A stretch of DNA of 64,000 nucleotides from Methylobacterium longum (GCF_022179385.1 NZ_BPQS01000018.1:41637-105636); one strand, 5' to 3'; shown: positions 12,017-23,560, numbered from the stretch's first letter. Made by a program: numbers and translations. The notes: generated by a model from the letters alone, not told the origin.

Positions 12017-13288
12017 ATGAGCAAGACTGGCGGCAACGACTCGAAGAGCACGCTGTATTGCTCGTTCTGCGGCAAGAGCCAGCACGAGGTCCGCAAGCTG
12101 ATCGCCGGCCCGACGGTGTTCATCTGCGACGAGTGCGTCGAGCTGTGCATGGACATCATCCGCGAGGAGTCGAAATCCTCGCTGGTGAAGAGCCGCGACG
12201 GCGTGCCGACCCCGAAGGAGATCCGTCGGGTCCTCGACGACTACGTCATCGGTCAGGACTTCGCCAAGAAGGTCCTGTCTGTCGCGGTGCACAACCACTA
12301 CAAGCGGCTCGCGCACGCGACGAAGCACAACGACGTCGAGCTGGCCAAGTCCAACATCATGCTGATCGGGCCGACCGGCTCGGGCAAGACGCTGCTCGCC
12401 CAGACGCTGGCCCGCATCCTCGACGTGCCGTTCACCATGGCGGACGCCACGACGCTCACCGAGGCCGGCTACGTCGGTGAGGACGTCGAGAACATCATCC
12501 TCAAGCTGCTCCAGGCCTCGGACTACAACGTCGAGCGGGCCCAGCGCGGCATCGTCTACATCGACGAGATCGACAAGATCTCCCGCAAGTCCGACAACCC
12601 GTCGATCACCCGCGACGTGTCGGGCGAGGGCGTGCAGCAGGCGCTGTTGAAGATCATGGAGGGCACGGTCGCCTCCGTCCCGCCGCAGGGCGGCCGGAAG
12701 CACCCGCAGCAGGAATTCCTGCAGGTCGACACCACCAACATCCTGTTCATCTGCGGCGGCGCCTTCGCGGGGCTGGAGCGGATCATCTCCCAACGCGGCA
12801 AGGGCACCTCGATCGGCTTCGGCGCGACCGTGCAGGCCCCGGACGACCGCCGCACCGGCGAGATCTTCCGCTCGGTCGAGCCCGAGGATCTGCTGAAGTT
12901 CGGCCTCATCCCCGAGTTCGTCGGCCGTCTGCCGGTCCTGGCGACGCTGGAGGACCTCGACGAGGCCGCGCTCAAGAAGATCCTGCAGGAGCCGAAGAAC
13001 GCCCTGGTCAAGCAGTACCAGCGGCTGTTCGAGATGGAGAACGTCGACCTGACCTTCCAGGACGATGCGCTGTCCCTCGTCGCCCGCAAGGCGATCGAGC
13101 GGAAGACCGGTGCCCGCGGCCTGCGCTCCATCCTGGAGACGATCCTGCTCGACACGATGTACGACCTGCCGGGCCTGGAGTCCGTGGAACAGGTGGTCAT
13201 CGGTCCGGAGGTGGTCGAGGGCAAGTCGCGCCCGCTCTACATCCACGGCGACCGCAACAAGGACGCACCCGCCAGCGTCAGCGCGTAA
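12017..13288 (+). CDS. clpX: ClpX unfoldase
   Basis: This 423-residue AAA+ ATPase unfolds tagged substrates and feeds them to ClpP. The N-terminal C4 zinc-binding domain shows CSFCGKSQ and [10 protein letters not shown]. Walker A is GPTGSGKT at about residues 118-125, and Walker B is VYIDEIDKI. The arginine-finger and sensor-2 regions ([24 protein letters not shown]) are present, and the C-terminal domain is complete. The start at 12017 has GGAG about 7 bases upstream. Confidence 0.98.
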   Translation: MSKTGGNDSKSTLYCSFCGKSQHEVRKLIAGPTVFICDECVELCMDIIREESKSSLVKSRDGVPTPKEIRRVLDDYVIGQDFAKKVLSVAVHNHYKRLAHATKHNDVELAKSNIMLIGPTGSGKTLLAQTLARILDVPFTMADATTLTEAGYVGEDVENIILKLLQASDYNVERAQRGIVYIDEIDKISRKSDNPSITRDVSGEGVQQALLKIMEGTVASVPPQGGRKHPQQEFLQVDTTNILFICGGAFAGLERIISQRGKGTSIGFGATVQAPDDRRTGEIFRSVEPEDLLKFGLIPEFVGRLPVLATLEDLDEAALKKILQEPKNALVKQYQRLFEMENVDLTFQDDALSLVARKAIERKTGARGLRSILETILLDTMYDLPGLESVEQVVIGPEVVEGKSRPLYIHGDRNKDAPASVSA

Positions 13289-13310
13289 GCGCTCGGTAGG
13301 GTTGCGTCGG

Positions 13311-13332
13311 GCGCCCGGCTCCGGCCGGGCGC
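13311..13332 (+). terminator. Hairpin after clpX
   Basis: A perfect 9-bp GC stem (13311-13319 with 13324-13332) encloses a TCCG tetraloop, starting 23 bases after the clpX stop. UNCG-type loops are very stable. No T-tract follows, so it may attenuate rather than end transcription before lon. Confidence 0.5.
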
Positions 13333-13536
13333 GCTGCGGGGAACATCTTGAAAACGCTGCACCCCGCAGCCACCTCAGGCTCAGCGCGGCGGCCGCACGC
13401 TCCTTCGAGGTTCGGTCCGCGTTACCAGCCGCAAAGTCCATTACAGTTCCGACCCTCGCGGCCCGGTCGGCCCCTGGCTGTAGGCGCGCTCCATGCATGG
13501 GGCGCCGAACCCGGGCGTCCCTGAGAGGAAGTCACC

Positions 13537-15963
<2,427 letters not shown>

Positions 15964-15989
15964 TCGCCCGCAACGCCTGACCACAACAG

Positions 15990-16019
15990 CCCTCGGCGCT
16001 CCGGCGCCGGGGGTTTTTT
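15990..16019 (+). terminator. Rho-independent terminator of lon
   Basis: A 10-bp stem (15990-15999 with 16004-16013) with a TCCG tetraloop is followed immediately by six T residues. It starts 27 bases after the lon stop. This is the clearest intrinsic terminator in the window. Confidence 0.9.
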
Positions 16020-16329
16020 CGTGCCGGGGTTCGGTGTGCCTTTCTTCCTGGCGGGGGATCCGATGCCGGTCGAGTGCGACGCCATCGGGGCAGGGGGCGC
16101 GGTCTCGGTTGGCCGGACGAGAACCGGAACTCGCGCCTCGTCGTGCGCCCCTAGGAACATGCTAGGCCGCACGGCACGGGACGCATCCGGTGCTGTGCGG
16201 CCGCCGGCCGTCGTTCCGGCTCGTGTGGCGGCCGGAGGGCGTCGTGCGGCGCGCCGGCCGCGACGGTGGTACGGCCGTTGCCGTGGTGCCTTGCACCGGA
16301 CCGGCGCCATGCCGTAACGGTTGACCGCC

Positions 16330-16405
16330 GGGCGGTTAGCTCAGTTGGTAGAGCGTCTCCTTTACACGGAGAGGGTCGGGGGTTCGAGTCCCTCACCGCC
16401 CACCA
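16330..16405 (+). tRNA. tRNA-Val (anticodon TAC)
   Basis: The 76-base gene has acceptor arms GGGCGGT and ACCGCCC, the D-arm TTAGCTCAGTTGGTAGAG, an anticodon loop with TAC, and a T-arm with GGTTCGAGTCC. The CCA end is encoded. The sparse accessory region begins just downstream, so this tRNA is a candidate integration site, although I found no repeat of its 3' end elsewhere in the window. Confidence 0.97.
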
Positions 16406-17073
16406 ATTCCGGCATGGGTTTAGCCTGAACCGGCGCCGCGACACGGGTCGACGCTCCGATCATCCTCCGAGCCTGCTTGAGCGCAGGCTGCCGCATCGCC
16501 GCAAACCGCACTGTTTCCGTTCTGCGCCAGGCGGCCGGGGTCGTCGATCAGGAGGTCGACGCCGCTGTCGAGGCTGCGCTGGCCGGCCGCGCGACCGGGT
16601 CTGATTTGCTCGCCGCCCTGTGACTGGCAGGGCCGGTCACCGGATCCGCCGCCTCGAGTCTCATCGCTTCCGCTCGGGAGCGAACCCGGGGCACCGGGTC
16701 GTGGACGCCCTCTCGACGCCGGGCGCGCCGCCGCCAAGGCGGGTAGGCTGCGACCTGCCGCGGCCTGTCCGCGCTACCGGCGTCGTGCGAACGCGGCCGG
16801 GCCGCGGAGCGTGCGGCCCCGGGGCCGGACAGATCGGCGGACGTGGCGCGAGGCTGGAACGCCGGTCATTCGAGGCTGCCGCGGCCGCATCGTCGCCTCA
16901 TGGACGGCGACCGACTGCAAAGGGCCGACGAAGGCCGCCTGCGGACGGATCGAATCTGCGAGCTTCGACCTGTACGAGTGATGCGCGGATATCGGGCGCT
17001 CCGCCGAGCCTCAATCGCGTGTCCGGTTCAGCCGGTCCCGGGTCGATCCAGACCGGAGCCAGGGGAGGGATCC
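16406..17073 (+). other. Sparse region after tRNA-Val
   Basis: No gene can be supported. A stretch at about 16429-16623 (+ strand) reads like protein in one frame and ends ATGSDLLAAL, but its only start codon is a TTG at 16477 without a Shine-Dalgarno. It could be a remnant of a small gene. The rest shows only GC-driven open frames. Confidence 0.4.
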
Positions 17074-17745
17074 ATGTTCTCGGTCATCTTCGAGGTCCGT
17101 CCCGGCGACGGCGCTCAGGATACCTACTTGGCGCACGCGGCCGTGCTGAAGCCTGAGCTTGAGGGCATCGACGGCTTCATCGACAACGAACGCTTCTCGA
17201 GCCGGACGCGACCGGGCTGGGTGCTCTCGCACTCGACGTGGCGGGACGAGAAGTCCGTGATCCGCTGGCGCACCCATGCCGGCCATCACCTGATCCAGGG
17301 GAGGGGTCGATCCGAGGTGTTCACCGACTACCATCTCCGCGTCGGAGAGGTGACGGCGGACAGCCATCCGCCCGTCGGCCACGCGATCTCGGAGCAGCGT
17401 TTCGACGCGACCGAGATCGGCGAGGCCAAGGTCTGCACCCTCGTGGAGGTGATGCCGGCGCGAAGCGCGCTCGCCGCCGGCGACGACGACCTGTTGCTCG
17501 CGCTGGGCTTCGTCCCCCGGGCCGACGGACTGGTGGCGTGGGCGGCGTTCAATTCCCTCACCACGCCGGGGAAGATGCTGGTACTGCTATCCTGGGTGGA
17601 TGCCAACGCGGTTCCCGAACCCTCGACCGGGACGGCGGGCATGCGCATCCGAGCCGTGCGGATCATCCGCGATTACGGAATGTTCGATCGGCGGGAGAGC
17701 CCGCAATATCATCCTGCTGTGAGACGTCATGTCATGGCGGGTTGA
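17074..17745 (+). CDS. Antibiotic biosynthesis monooxygenase-like (ABM fold) protein
   Basis: This 223-residue protein begins MFSVIFEVRPGDGAQDTYLAHA. The first 100 residues resemble the dimeric alpha/beta ABM fold seen in small monooxygenases and heme-degrading enzymes (LEGIDGFIDNERFSSRTRPG, SHSTWRDEKSVIRWRTHAGHH). The second half may be a diverged second copy of the same fold. The strong AGGGGAGGGA Shine-Dalgarno directly before ATG 17074 fixes the start, although the frame is open upstream. The neighbours give no pathway, and the biochemical role is unknown. Confidence 0.75.
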   Translation: MFSVIFEVRPGDGAQDTYLAHAAVLKPELEGIDGFIDNERFSSRTRPGWVLSHSTWRDEKSVIRWRTHAGHHLIQGRGRSEVFTDYHLRVGEVTADSHPPVGHAISEQRFDATEIGEAKVCTLVEVMPARSALAAGDDDLLLALGFVPRADGLVAWAAFNSLTTPGKMLVLLSWVDANAVPEPSTGTAGMRIRAVRIIRDYGMFDRRESPQYHPAVRRHVMAG

Positions 17746-18179
17746 ACAGCCTGGCTTTGGTACGAGCGGCGGGTATCGCGGATTCTGGACGCACGGTCGA
17801 CGCTTGCCCGGACATTCCGATGGGGGCATCTGCGATCGGCCCATCGGCCGGTCCGTGGCCGACGCCGAGCTTGCCCGCGCGTGCCTGCCGTTCCGCGGCG
17901 TTGGTGGATGTTCGAGCGGAGGCTCTGTCGGATCAGTCGCTGCCGCGGGCCCGCGCGACCACGAGGCGAACCCCGTCTTCCGCGCCCGGCCTCTTCGCCG
18001 CCGTGATCCTCGTCAAGGGCGGGTGCGAGCAACATGGGATGGGGGCTCGCGGAGAGCGCGATCCAGCCGAAGACCGCAGGGAGCGAACTGCGTTCGACGG
18101 GGACGGCCAATCGGGGTGCCGAGTCATGATCCACCGCCTCCACCCCGAAGTGGATTCACCCGTCCCCCTGCGGCTCCCG
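17746..18179. other. Region without a supportable gene
   Basis: Open frames exist on both strands, but none has a good start, a conserved-looking product or a Shine-Dalgarno. I see no repeat or RNA gene here. Confidence 0.4.
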
Positions 18180-18416
18180 TCACATCACCGGATGAGCCGG
18201 CAGCGGTATTTTGAGGTCGGAGGCTTCGTGCTGCCAAGTCGGGTGCCGTGCATCCAGCTGCACATGCTGGCCGACGTACACGGTCGCCAGAAATCCGAGC
18301 AGCAGAAGCAAAGCCAGGGTCATGGCGTCTGGATACTTGCGAGCACCATGGATGCTGACGCACCCCAGCGTGAAGACGGCCGCGAGGACCAGAGGAACCA
18401 GCATGTCGCGCGACAT
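18180..18416 (-). CDS. Small hypothetical membrane protein
   Basis: This is a possible 78-residue inner-membrane protein with two hydrophobic segments, about residues 5-23 (MLVPLVLAAVFTLGCVSI) and 32-49 (MTLALLLLLGFLATVYVG), followed by a hydrophilic tail. The start at 18416 is the first methionine before the membrane segments; no clear Shine-Dalgarno is visible, so it could also begin at 18404. I do not recognise a family. It converges with nothing and is followed by the unassigned stretch to its left. Confidence 0.5.
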   Translation of the reverse strand: MSRDMLVPLVLAAVFTLGCVSIHGARKYPDAMTLALLLLLGFLATVYVGQHVQLDARHPTWQHEASDLKIPLPAHPVM

Positions 18417-18577
18417 CGGGAATACCGTCGTCCGAGTCCAGGCCGCCCCGCGTACCGCCACGTCGCTGTGACCGGCGCGAAGCCGCCAGGAATAGACGTG
18501 CGAGACCGCCTCCAGCATCCCGAGCCATGCGGGCAGCCGATCGCCCCGGTCCCGGAACCCGCCATCGTGGGGCGGGC

Positions 18578-18949
18578 ATGAGCTGCTACGTGGACGACGT
18601 CGAGCATCCCTTTCATGGGATGCTCATGTGCCATCTCTGGGCTGACAGCCTCGACGAGTTGCTGGAGATGGTCGACCGCATCGGCGTCGAGCGCAAGTGG
18701 ATCCAGGGGCACCCGACGCTCTCCTTCGGTAAGCACCGGACCGCGAGCTGGGTCCACTTCGACATCCCGAAGGGCAAGAGAGCCCGCGCGATCGGAGCCG
18801 GCGCGATCCTGACGGATCGCTACGGGCCGTTAGAGCACTGCGCGCGACTGCAGATCGCCAGCGGTGATCCGCAGGAGGCGCGCCGGGGCGAGAGCCGCCT
18901 GGCCCTGATCGACAGGTGCCGCGAGAACGAGGCCGCCGGTGTCGCGTGA
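18578..18949 (+). CDS. DUF4031 protein
   Basis: This 123-residue protein matches the DUF4031 pattern: CYVDDVEHPFHGMLMCHLWAD at the N-terminus, then a conserved WIQ-x(13-14)-HFDI block (WIQGHPT, WVHFDI) and a KRARAIGAGA segment. The family has no known function but is common in phages and integrated elements, often beside nucleotide-handling genes. Here it lies 53 bases before a phage-type phosphatase gene and may form a unit with it. The start at 18578 matches the family N-terminus. Confidence 0.75.
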   Translation: MSCYVDDVEHPFHGMLMCHLWADSLDELLEMVDRIGVERKWIQGHPTLSFGKHRTASWVHFDIPKGKRARAIGAGAILTDRYGPLEHCARLQIASGDPQEARRGESRLALIDRCRENEAAGVA

Positions 18950-19002
18950 CGCACGGTGATCCGGTCCTGACCGACCGCATCGACCCGCGAACGAGGAAAC
19001 GC

Positions 19003-19428
19003 ATGTTCGTCGTGTTCGACTTGGATGGCACGCTCGCCCTGACGGAGCACCGCGCGCATTTCCTCGCCCGGCCCGGTCGGAAGGACTGGGGCGGGTTCTA
19101 CGCGGCCTGCGACCAGGACCAGCCCTGCCAGCCGATCATCCAGACGCTTCTCGCCCTGGATGCCGCTGGCCACAGCGTCGAGATTTGGTCCGGCCGGTCG
19201 GACGAGGTCGAGGGCAAGACCCTCGGATGGCTGGCCCGGTACGGGCTCGGAGGCATCCCGATCCGAACGCGCGCCGCGGGCGATCACCGGCCGGACACCG
19301 TGCTCAAGGCCGAATGGCTGGACGAGGGGCGCACGCCGGACCTGATCTTCGACGATCGCGCCAGCGTCGTCGCCATGTGGCGGGCCCGCGGTATCGTCGT
19401 CTGCCAAGTCGCGCCGGGTAATTTCTGA
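19003..19428 (+). CDS. HAD phosphatase, polynucleotide-kinase 3'-phosphatase type
   Basis: This 141-residue HAD-superfamily hydrolase has the nucleophile motif FDLDGTLAL (Asp6, general acid Asp8), the motif II region VEIWSGRSDE and the motif III/IV acidic patch DLIFDDRASVV. The layout resembles the phosphatase domain of T4 polynucleotide kinase, which removes 3'-phosphates from nucleic acid ends, without the kinase half. A GAGG Shine-Dalgarno precedes ATG 19003. Together with the DUF4031 gene it suggests phage origin, but a general nucleotide phosphatase is equally possible. Confidence 0.72.
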   Translation: MFVVFDLDGTLALTEHRAHFLARPGRKDWGGFYAACDQDQPCQPIIQTLLALDAAGHSVEIWSGRSDEVEGKTLGWLARYGLGGIPIRTRAAGDHRPDTVLKAEWLDEGRTPDLIFDDRASVVAMWRARGIVVCQVAPGNF

Positions 19429-19858
19429 TCAGCCTCGGCGAACACAGGATCGCGGTCCTGCTGCCGCGATCGCCGAAGAGCGGGCGCACCGTGCAGCAGC
19501 CGTGAACAATCTTCGCCATGTTGACGCGCGTCGCGCCTGGGAGGAGCTGCCGGAGGTTCTGTCGCGACTTGCCGTGGTGACATGCTCGACGCCTCTGCTG
19601 CCGGGGCGACCAGCAGCATCGCGTCAGGATCGGCCATGCGTCTCCGGCGCCGGATCGCCGCGAAACCGGAAGTCGGGTGGCGGGGGGGCAGTGTCGCGGA
19701 GGGTCCGGGTTCCCGCTTCGCTTGCAGTCCCGCAGAGCCGTCGCCCGCGCGTGCGGGAAGGCCTTGCGGCGCGAGACCTGCCATGATCGGCTGACGACCC
19801 ATGGGGTATTCCGGCGCCTGCACACGACGCTGGGGATTATCGAGCGGGTGGTGAAGCG
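19429..19858. other. Region without a supportable gene
   Basis: No frame looks coding. The stretch leads into an integrase remnant and may hold other decayed mobile-element sequence. Confidence 0.35.
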
Positions 19859-19966
19859 ATGCCGCGTCCCGCCAAGGGTGCCCGGTACTACCGCAAGGCC
19901 GACGGCCGCTCGGTCCTCCGGGACACCGGCGGCATCGAGTGCAGCCGGGTCACCGCCACCCAATGA
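19859..19966 (+). pseudogene. Phage integrase N-terminal remnant
   Basis: The 35 codons starting MPRPAKGARYYRKADGRSVLRD and continuing DTGGIE resemble the N-terminus of tyrosine recombinases integrated in Methylobacterium genomes, where the arm-binding domain would follow. Here the frame stops at TGA after GIECSRVTATQ, so the SAM-like and catalytic domains are gone. A GGTGG Shine-Dalgarno precedes the ATG. The TGA overlaps the ATG of the next gene. Base composition drops to lower GC just after this point, suggesting a junction. The family call is from motif memory only. Confidence 0.55.
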
Positions 19967-20832
19967 ATATCTGGATGCGAACAACGATGATCTGGGATCT
20001 GGGGACCAAATTCGCACATCTGATAATTGCGGTTTGTAATCTTTTTCCATCGCTATCCTCCGAAGTGCAGCGGAACGTCGCGTATGGGCCGAGCAGATCC
20101 AATCTGGCCGACATCTACCGGCCCAAGGAGGGCGGCGAACACCCGGTCGTCGTTTTCTTCTATGGCGGCGGTTGGCGGAACGGATCCAAGGAAGGCGTTG
20201 CCTATGTCGGCGCAGCTCTAGCCCGGAAAGGCTACGTCGTCGTCGTGCCGGAGTATCGCCACTTCCCGACAGCCAAGCTGCCGGACATTCTCGCCGACAC
20301 GGCCACCGCGGTGGCATGGACGATCGGGCACGCTCATGAGTTCGGCGGCGACGCTCGACGCGTCGTCGTAGCCGGGCATTCATCCGGGGCCTGGGCGGCG
20401 ACCATGTTGGCTCTGTACCCGGAATGGCTCGCACAGGCCGGCTCGGAACCGGGTGCTTTGGCCGGTGTCATCGGTATTGCGGGACCATACGCCATCTCAT
20501 CGATGACCGAACAGGCGGATCACGAGGTGTTTTCGGGCGCCGGCCCTGACATGGAACCGATCCACGGCTGCTCCCCTCGACAGCCCGCCCTGCTGCTGCT
20601 CACCGGCGCAGACGATACGATCGTCCTGCCGGTGAGTACGACCGCATTGTCCGACCGGATCCGCAAACTCGGGCACGAGGTCGAGACGCATATCTATGCG
20701 GGCCTCGGCCATGGTCAAATTGTCGATAAGATACTCTTTCCCTTCTCTGTGTGGTCCACAGTCTCAGGCGATATCGACCGCTTCGTGAGCCGAGCAAAGA
20801 TGAATAGCCATCCGAAAGATTGTGCGGATTAA
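19963..20832 (+). CDS. Alpha/beta hydrolase, esterase/lipase type
   Basis: This 289-residue esterase-like protein has an N-terminal hydrophobic segment (about residues 16-30) that could be a signal anchor. The hydrolase core is complete: the oxyanion strand VVVFFYGGGWRNGS (62-75), nucleophile Ser140 in AGHSSGAWA, Asp217/218 in TGADDT and His250 in GLGHG. It belongs to the carboxylesterase/BD-FAE-like group acting on ester substrates. GC is lower than in flanking genes and AT-rich codons are common at the 5' end, a sign of transfer. The start ATG overlaps the TGA of the integrase remnant, so coupled translation is possible. Confidence 0.8.
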   Translation: MNIWMRTTMIWDLGTKFAHLIIAVCNLFPSLSSEVQRNVAYGPSRSNLADIYRPKEGGEHPVVVFFYGGGWRNGSKEGVAYVGAALARKGYVVVVPEYRHFPTAKLPDILADTATAVAWTIGHAHEFGGDARRVVVAGHSSGAWAATMLALYPEWLAQAGSEPGALAGVIGIAGPYAISSMTEQADHEVFSGAGPDMEPIHGCSPRQPALLLLTGADDTIVLPVSTTALSDRIRKLGHEVETHIYAGLGHGQIVDKILFPFSVWSTVSGDIDRFVSRAKMNSHPKDCAD

Positions 20833-21295
20833 TCCATCGCGCCGCGCCGTGTCAGCGTCGTGGAAGGTTCAATCGCGGTCGCGTCGCGGGCTACGTCGCG
20901 TGGCTGAACGCGAGGCGAGGACGAGGCCCCCACCCGCGCACGCCCTCGCAGGCCAGTCGCGCGGATCGCATCGGGTACGCTCCGGCTTCGTGCGCTCAAC
21001 GCATCCGCCCGCCGCAGCCGGGCATCACATTCTTCGGGCGTCGGGTGCTCTGCCATCTTGTCCGTTCTCAAGGCTCAAAAGCCCGACCAAAAGCCGGACC
21101 CCTTCCATCGCCGCGGATCAGTCGGACGCAGGATCCGCTGACGGTAGCGCGGCGCTGGAGGCGCGCGTCCCAGGTTGGTTCCGCGCTGCAGCGTGACTCA
21201 TCGCACTGCACGCAATCGGCGGATCCGGCATCTTCATGGCAGGCGAATTCATCGGGCCGCTCGGAGGGCCCGCCGCTTCATAAGGAGTGTTCGAC
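20833..21295. other. Region without a supportable gene
   Basis: A minus-strand frame at 20829-21056 starts MAEHPTPEECDARLRRADAL and might be a small protein, but it has a poor start signal and an unconvincing C-terminus. Nothing else stands out. Confidence 0.35.
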
Positions 21296-21394
21296 ATGGT
21301 CCTGAAGGGTTTCTCCTACGCGATGATCGGCGCCTTCGTGGGCGGCCTCGCGATGACGATCGCCGGCTCGGCCGGCGTTCTGATGGGCCTGTAA
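21296..21394 (+). CDS. 32-residue single-helix membrane protein
   Basis: A tiny gene beginning MVLKGFSYAMIGAFVGG and ending VLMGL encodes essentially one glycine-rich transmembrane helix with a short basic N-terminus. An AAGGAG Shine-Dalgarno sits 8 bases before the ATG, and a terminator-like hairpin follows at 21443. The function is unknown; such proteins can modulate larger membrane complexes. The spacing of start signal, hydrophobic frame and terminator argues that it is real. Confidence 0.65.
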   Translation: MVLKGFSYAMIGAFVGGLAMTIAGSAGVLMGL

Positions 21395-21442
21395 GGACAG
21401 CGGGCGACACGCGGCCCAGGCGCCGGGATTGACGAGAGGGGG

Positions 21443-21470
21443 AGCGGCGGGGGATCGGCTCCGCCGCTTT
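21443..21470 (+). terminator. Terminator-like hairpin
   Basis: An 8-bp perfect stem (21443-21450 with 21461-21468) has a 10-base loop and is followed by TT. It lies about 50 bases after the 32-residue gene. Confidence 0.45.
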
Positions 21471-21704
21471 GATGGGCGGCGCACGGCCGCCCAAGGTGAG
21501 ATCCGAATCCGGGACCTGTCCCGCCGGTCGCGTGAGCGCCCCTGTCCGTGGCGGTCTCGAACGACGGCGGGAAGACCCGGACGGACGCGCGCTTTGAACA
21601 GGGTCTGGCCGCTACCGCCGTGCAGGCGGCGGCGTAGCGGAGCAATCAGCGCAGGTTGAGCATCGCAGATTGTCGAATGCAGTTCGCCCGGTTACAGCCC
21701 GCCT

Positions 21705-21893
21705 ATGTCCAATAAGCTCGACGCCCTCCTCGAACGCCTCAAGGCGCATCAGCGCACGCTCATCCTGGCAATGGCCGAGCAGGATGGATTGCCGGCCGGG
21801 AGCACCCTGCGTCAGGTGGCCGAGTTGGAGAACGTCATCGCGGCGGTGGAAGCGGTCACGGCCGAAGAAGCAGACCGGGCCAAGCGGCCGTAG
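21705..21893 (+). CDS. Small hypothetical helical protein
   Basis: This 62-residue protein (MSNKLDALLERLKAHQRT...) is almost entirely helical by composition, with leucine/alanine heptad-like spacing in the second half (LRQVAELENVIAAVEAV), so a coiled coil is likely. It is charged and soluble. I do not recognise a named family. The codon usage fits a real gene, but there is no strong Shine-Dalgarno. Confidence 0.55.
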   Translation: MSNKLDALLERLKAHQRTLILAMAEQDGLPAGSTLRQVAELENVIAAVEAVTAEEADRAKRP

Positions 21894-22114
21894 CGGCTCC
21901 GCTCGACCTCGGCGCAGCGACCCCGGGGGCCCGCGCCTCTGGAACGGCCAATGGCGGGCATGACGGCCGCCGCACGGGCGCTCTTCCTGCGCGGCGGTCG
22001 TCCCACGATGCGCTCAGCGCCACCCACCCGCATGTGGCTCGGCGGTGACATGTGTCGGCGACCGCCTGTGGACAGTGCCGAGTGCCCCCGATCGGTCAAG
22101 GTTCAGGAGCGAGC

Positions 22115-22258
22115 GTGACACGCTTCCTCCGATCTGGACCCGTCATGTTCGCCAACCGTCGCGCGTTCGTCTGCCGCCATCGCGAGCGCTTCGCCGTGCT
22201 CCTCTCCTCCGCATTGTTCCTCGCCGGCGCGCTGCCGCTGGTTTGGGCGATCAACTGA
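22115..22258 (+). CDS. Small hypothetical membrane protein
   Basis: This 47-residue frame starts with GTG and has AGGAG 7 bases upstream. An internal ATG at 22145 has no such signal. A basic N-terminus (RRAFVCRHRER) precedes one hydrophobic helix (FAVLLSSALFLAGALPLVWAI) that runs to the C-terminus. The function is unknown. It is one of several very short membrane-protein genes between 21 and 24 kb. Confidence 0.55.
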   Translation: MTRFLRSGPVMFANRRAFVCRHRERFAVLLSSALFLAGALPLVWAIN

Positions 22259-22334
22259 GTCGTCGGGTGTCCCCGGCAGAGATGCGGATGGCCTGTGCTA
22301 GACTGCTCCAACCGACGAACCGAGGGAGGTTCCG

Positions 22335-22721
22335 ATGGACACGAAGCAGTCGATAGAGCTTGCGGTCTTCGTCGTCGCAACCAGCGGGCCGGTGGCGGCC
22401 CCGATCGCGTTCTGTTCGCCGCGCTGCGCCTCCTCGGGCACTCACCCTTGGCGCAGCATGAACAGCTTGCCCAAGAGCGCTGCCAATTCGTTCTGGCGGG
22501 AGACGCCCATCTTCTCGAACACCCGTTTCAGGACGGTGCGGACCGTGTTCTCCGAGATGCCCAGGGTCTCTGCTGCCTTCCCGGGAGACACGCCGGCGCC
22601 GATCAGCGCCGCCAACCGCGCTTCCCCCAACGTCAACTGGAACACGTCACGGACCACCGCGGGGTCGAACGGCCGGCCGTGTCCCGTCTCCACGACGAGG
22701 ACGATCGTGCTCGCCGTCTGA
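22335..22721 (+). pseudogene. Possible small gene running into the LuxR gene
   Basis: A GGGAGG Shine-Dalgarno 6 bases before ATG 22335 introduces MDTKQSIELAVFVVATSGPV, which looks like a real N-terminus with a hydrophobic segment. After about 30 codons the frame crosses the 3' end of the convergent LuxR-type gene and becomes composition-driven. Either a short membrane-protein gene has lost its end, or the start signal is fortuitous. Confidence 0.3.
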
Positions 22722-23560
22722 AGGGATGAAGGCCCGGGCACGACGGGCAGCGGCATGATCTGCAGCAGGAGGCTGTGCTCGCCGTTCTCCAAGACGAGGG
22801 TCCCGGGCAGCGCCCGACCTTGCTCCTGACCCGTGAAACGCGCGACAAGCCGGTCCTGAAGCGCCCGCCGCGTCTGGGCGCTGCGCGCGGTCAGGCGCCC
22901 GTCCAAAGCCATCAAGCCGCGTCCCAGCAGAGCGCCGGCCCTGGCATTGGATGTCAGGATGCGCTGGTCCGCATCGAGGATGAAGACACCGCAATCGAGG
23001 CGGTCGAGTGCGCCGGCCAGCGAGAGGTTCTCTGCCTCTGCATCCATCAGCCGGATGGAGAGGCTGAGCGCACGCTCGATGTGGCGGCTGAACGCCAGAA
23101 CATGCTCCTGCTCGGCATCGGAGAAGGTGGGCTTGCCGAGGCTTCGGAGCAGCGACAGGGCGACCGCGATTTCAGGCGTCGGCGAGACGGACACGCCCAC
23201 GCTCCAGCCGATGCCGTTCGGAATCAGGAAGTCCTGGTAGATCGGCAGGGTCGCCACCTCTGTCGCGGTGCAGACGGTGTGATCGGCCTGAACATCCCGC
23301 CGCCCGCTCGCGATTGCGCTCAGAACCCGCTCGGCGCGCACATCGAGGTGCTGCCAGCGACGACCATACTCCTCATTCAACGCCGACAGAGTGGGCGAGA
23401 CGATCACGCCGATGCGGCCGTCGTCATGCCGATGAAGCAGAGTGGCGCCCATGGCATCGAATAAGATGGCCACTTGATGCAAGGCTTCCGGCCAGCGAAG
23501 AGGCTCGGCCGCCGCCCTGTAGACGGCATCGACAGCCTCGTTCCAAGCGAGAATATTCAT
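22442..23560 (-). CDS. LuxR-type transcriptional regulator
   Basis: This 372-residue regulator has a C-terminal LuxR/GerE helix-turn-helix (about 308-362), with LTLGEARLAALIGAG, the recognition region ISENTVRTVLKRVFEKMGV and QNELAALL. The long N-terminal part contains a PAS-like stretch near the middle (LDRLDCGVFILDADQRIL). It has no receiver domain, so it probably senses a ligand directly. The start at 23560 is the first methionine of the conserved-looking part; weak alternatives lie upstream (23662). The region upstream (23600-23760) is AT-rich and likely holds its promoter. Target genes are unknown. Confidence 0.8.
   Translation of the reverse strand: MNILAWNEAVDAVYRAAAEPLRWPEALHQVAILFDAMGATLLHRHDDGRIGVIVSPTLSALNEEYGRRWQHLDVRAERVLSAIASGRRDVQADHTVCTATEVATLPIYQDFLIPNGIGWSVGVSVSPTPEIAVALSLLRSLGKPTFSDAEQEHVLAFSRHIERALSLSIRLMDAEAENLSLAGALDRLDCGVFILDADQRILTSNARAGALLGRGLMALDGRLTARSAQTRRALQDRLVARFTGQEQGRALPGTLVLENGEHSLLLQIMPLPVVPGPSSLQTASTIVLVVETGHGRPFDPAVVRDVFQLTLGEARLAALIGAGVSPGKAAETLGISENTVRTVLKRVFEKMGVSRQNELAALLGKLFMLRQG

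Noticed and set aside
11960..13498. 512-codon minus-strand frame opposite clpX
   Set aside because: Antisense shadow of clpX with a leucine/arginine/glutamine-rich product and no motifs.
16330..16405. Attachment-site duplication of the tRNA-Val 3' end
   Set aside because: I looked for a second copy of the T-arm and acceptor sequence downstream and did not see one in the window.
20829..21056. Possible 75-codon minus-strand gene
   Set aside because: The N-terminus looks plausible, but the start signal is poor and the C-terminus appears random.
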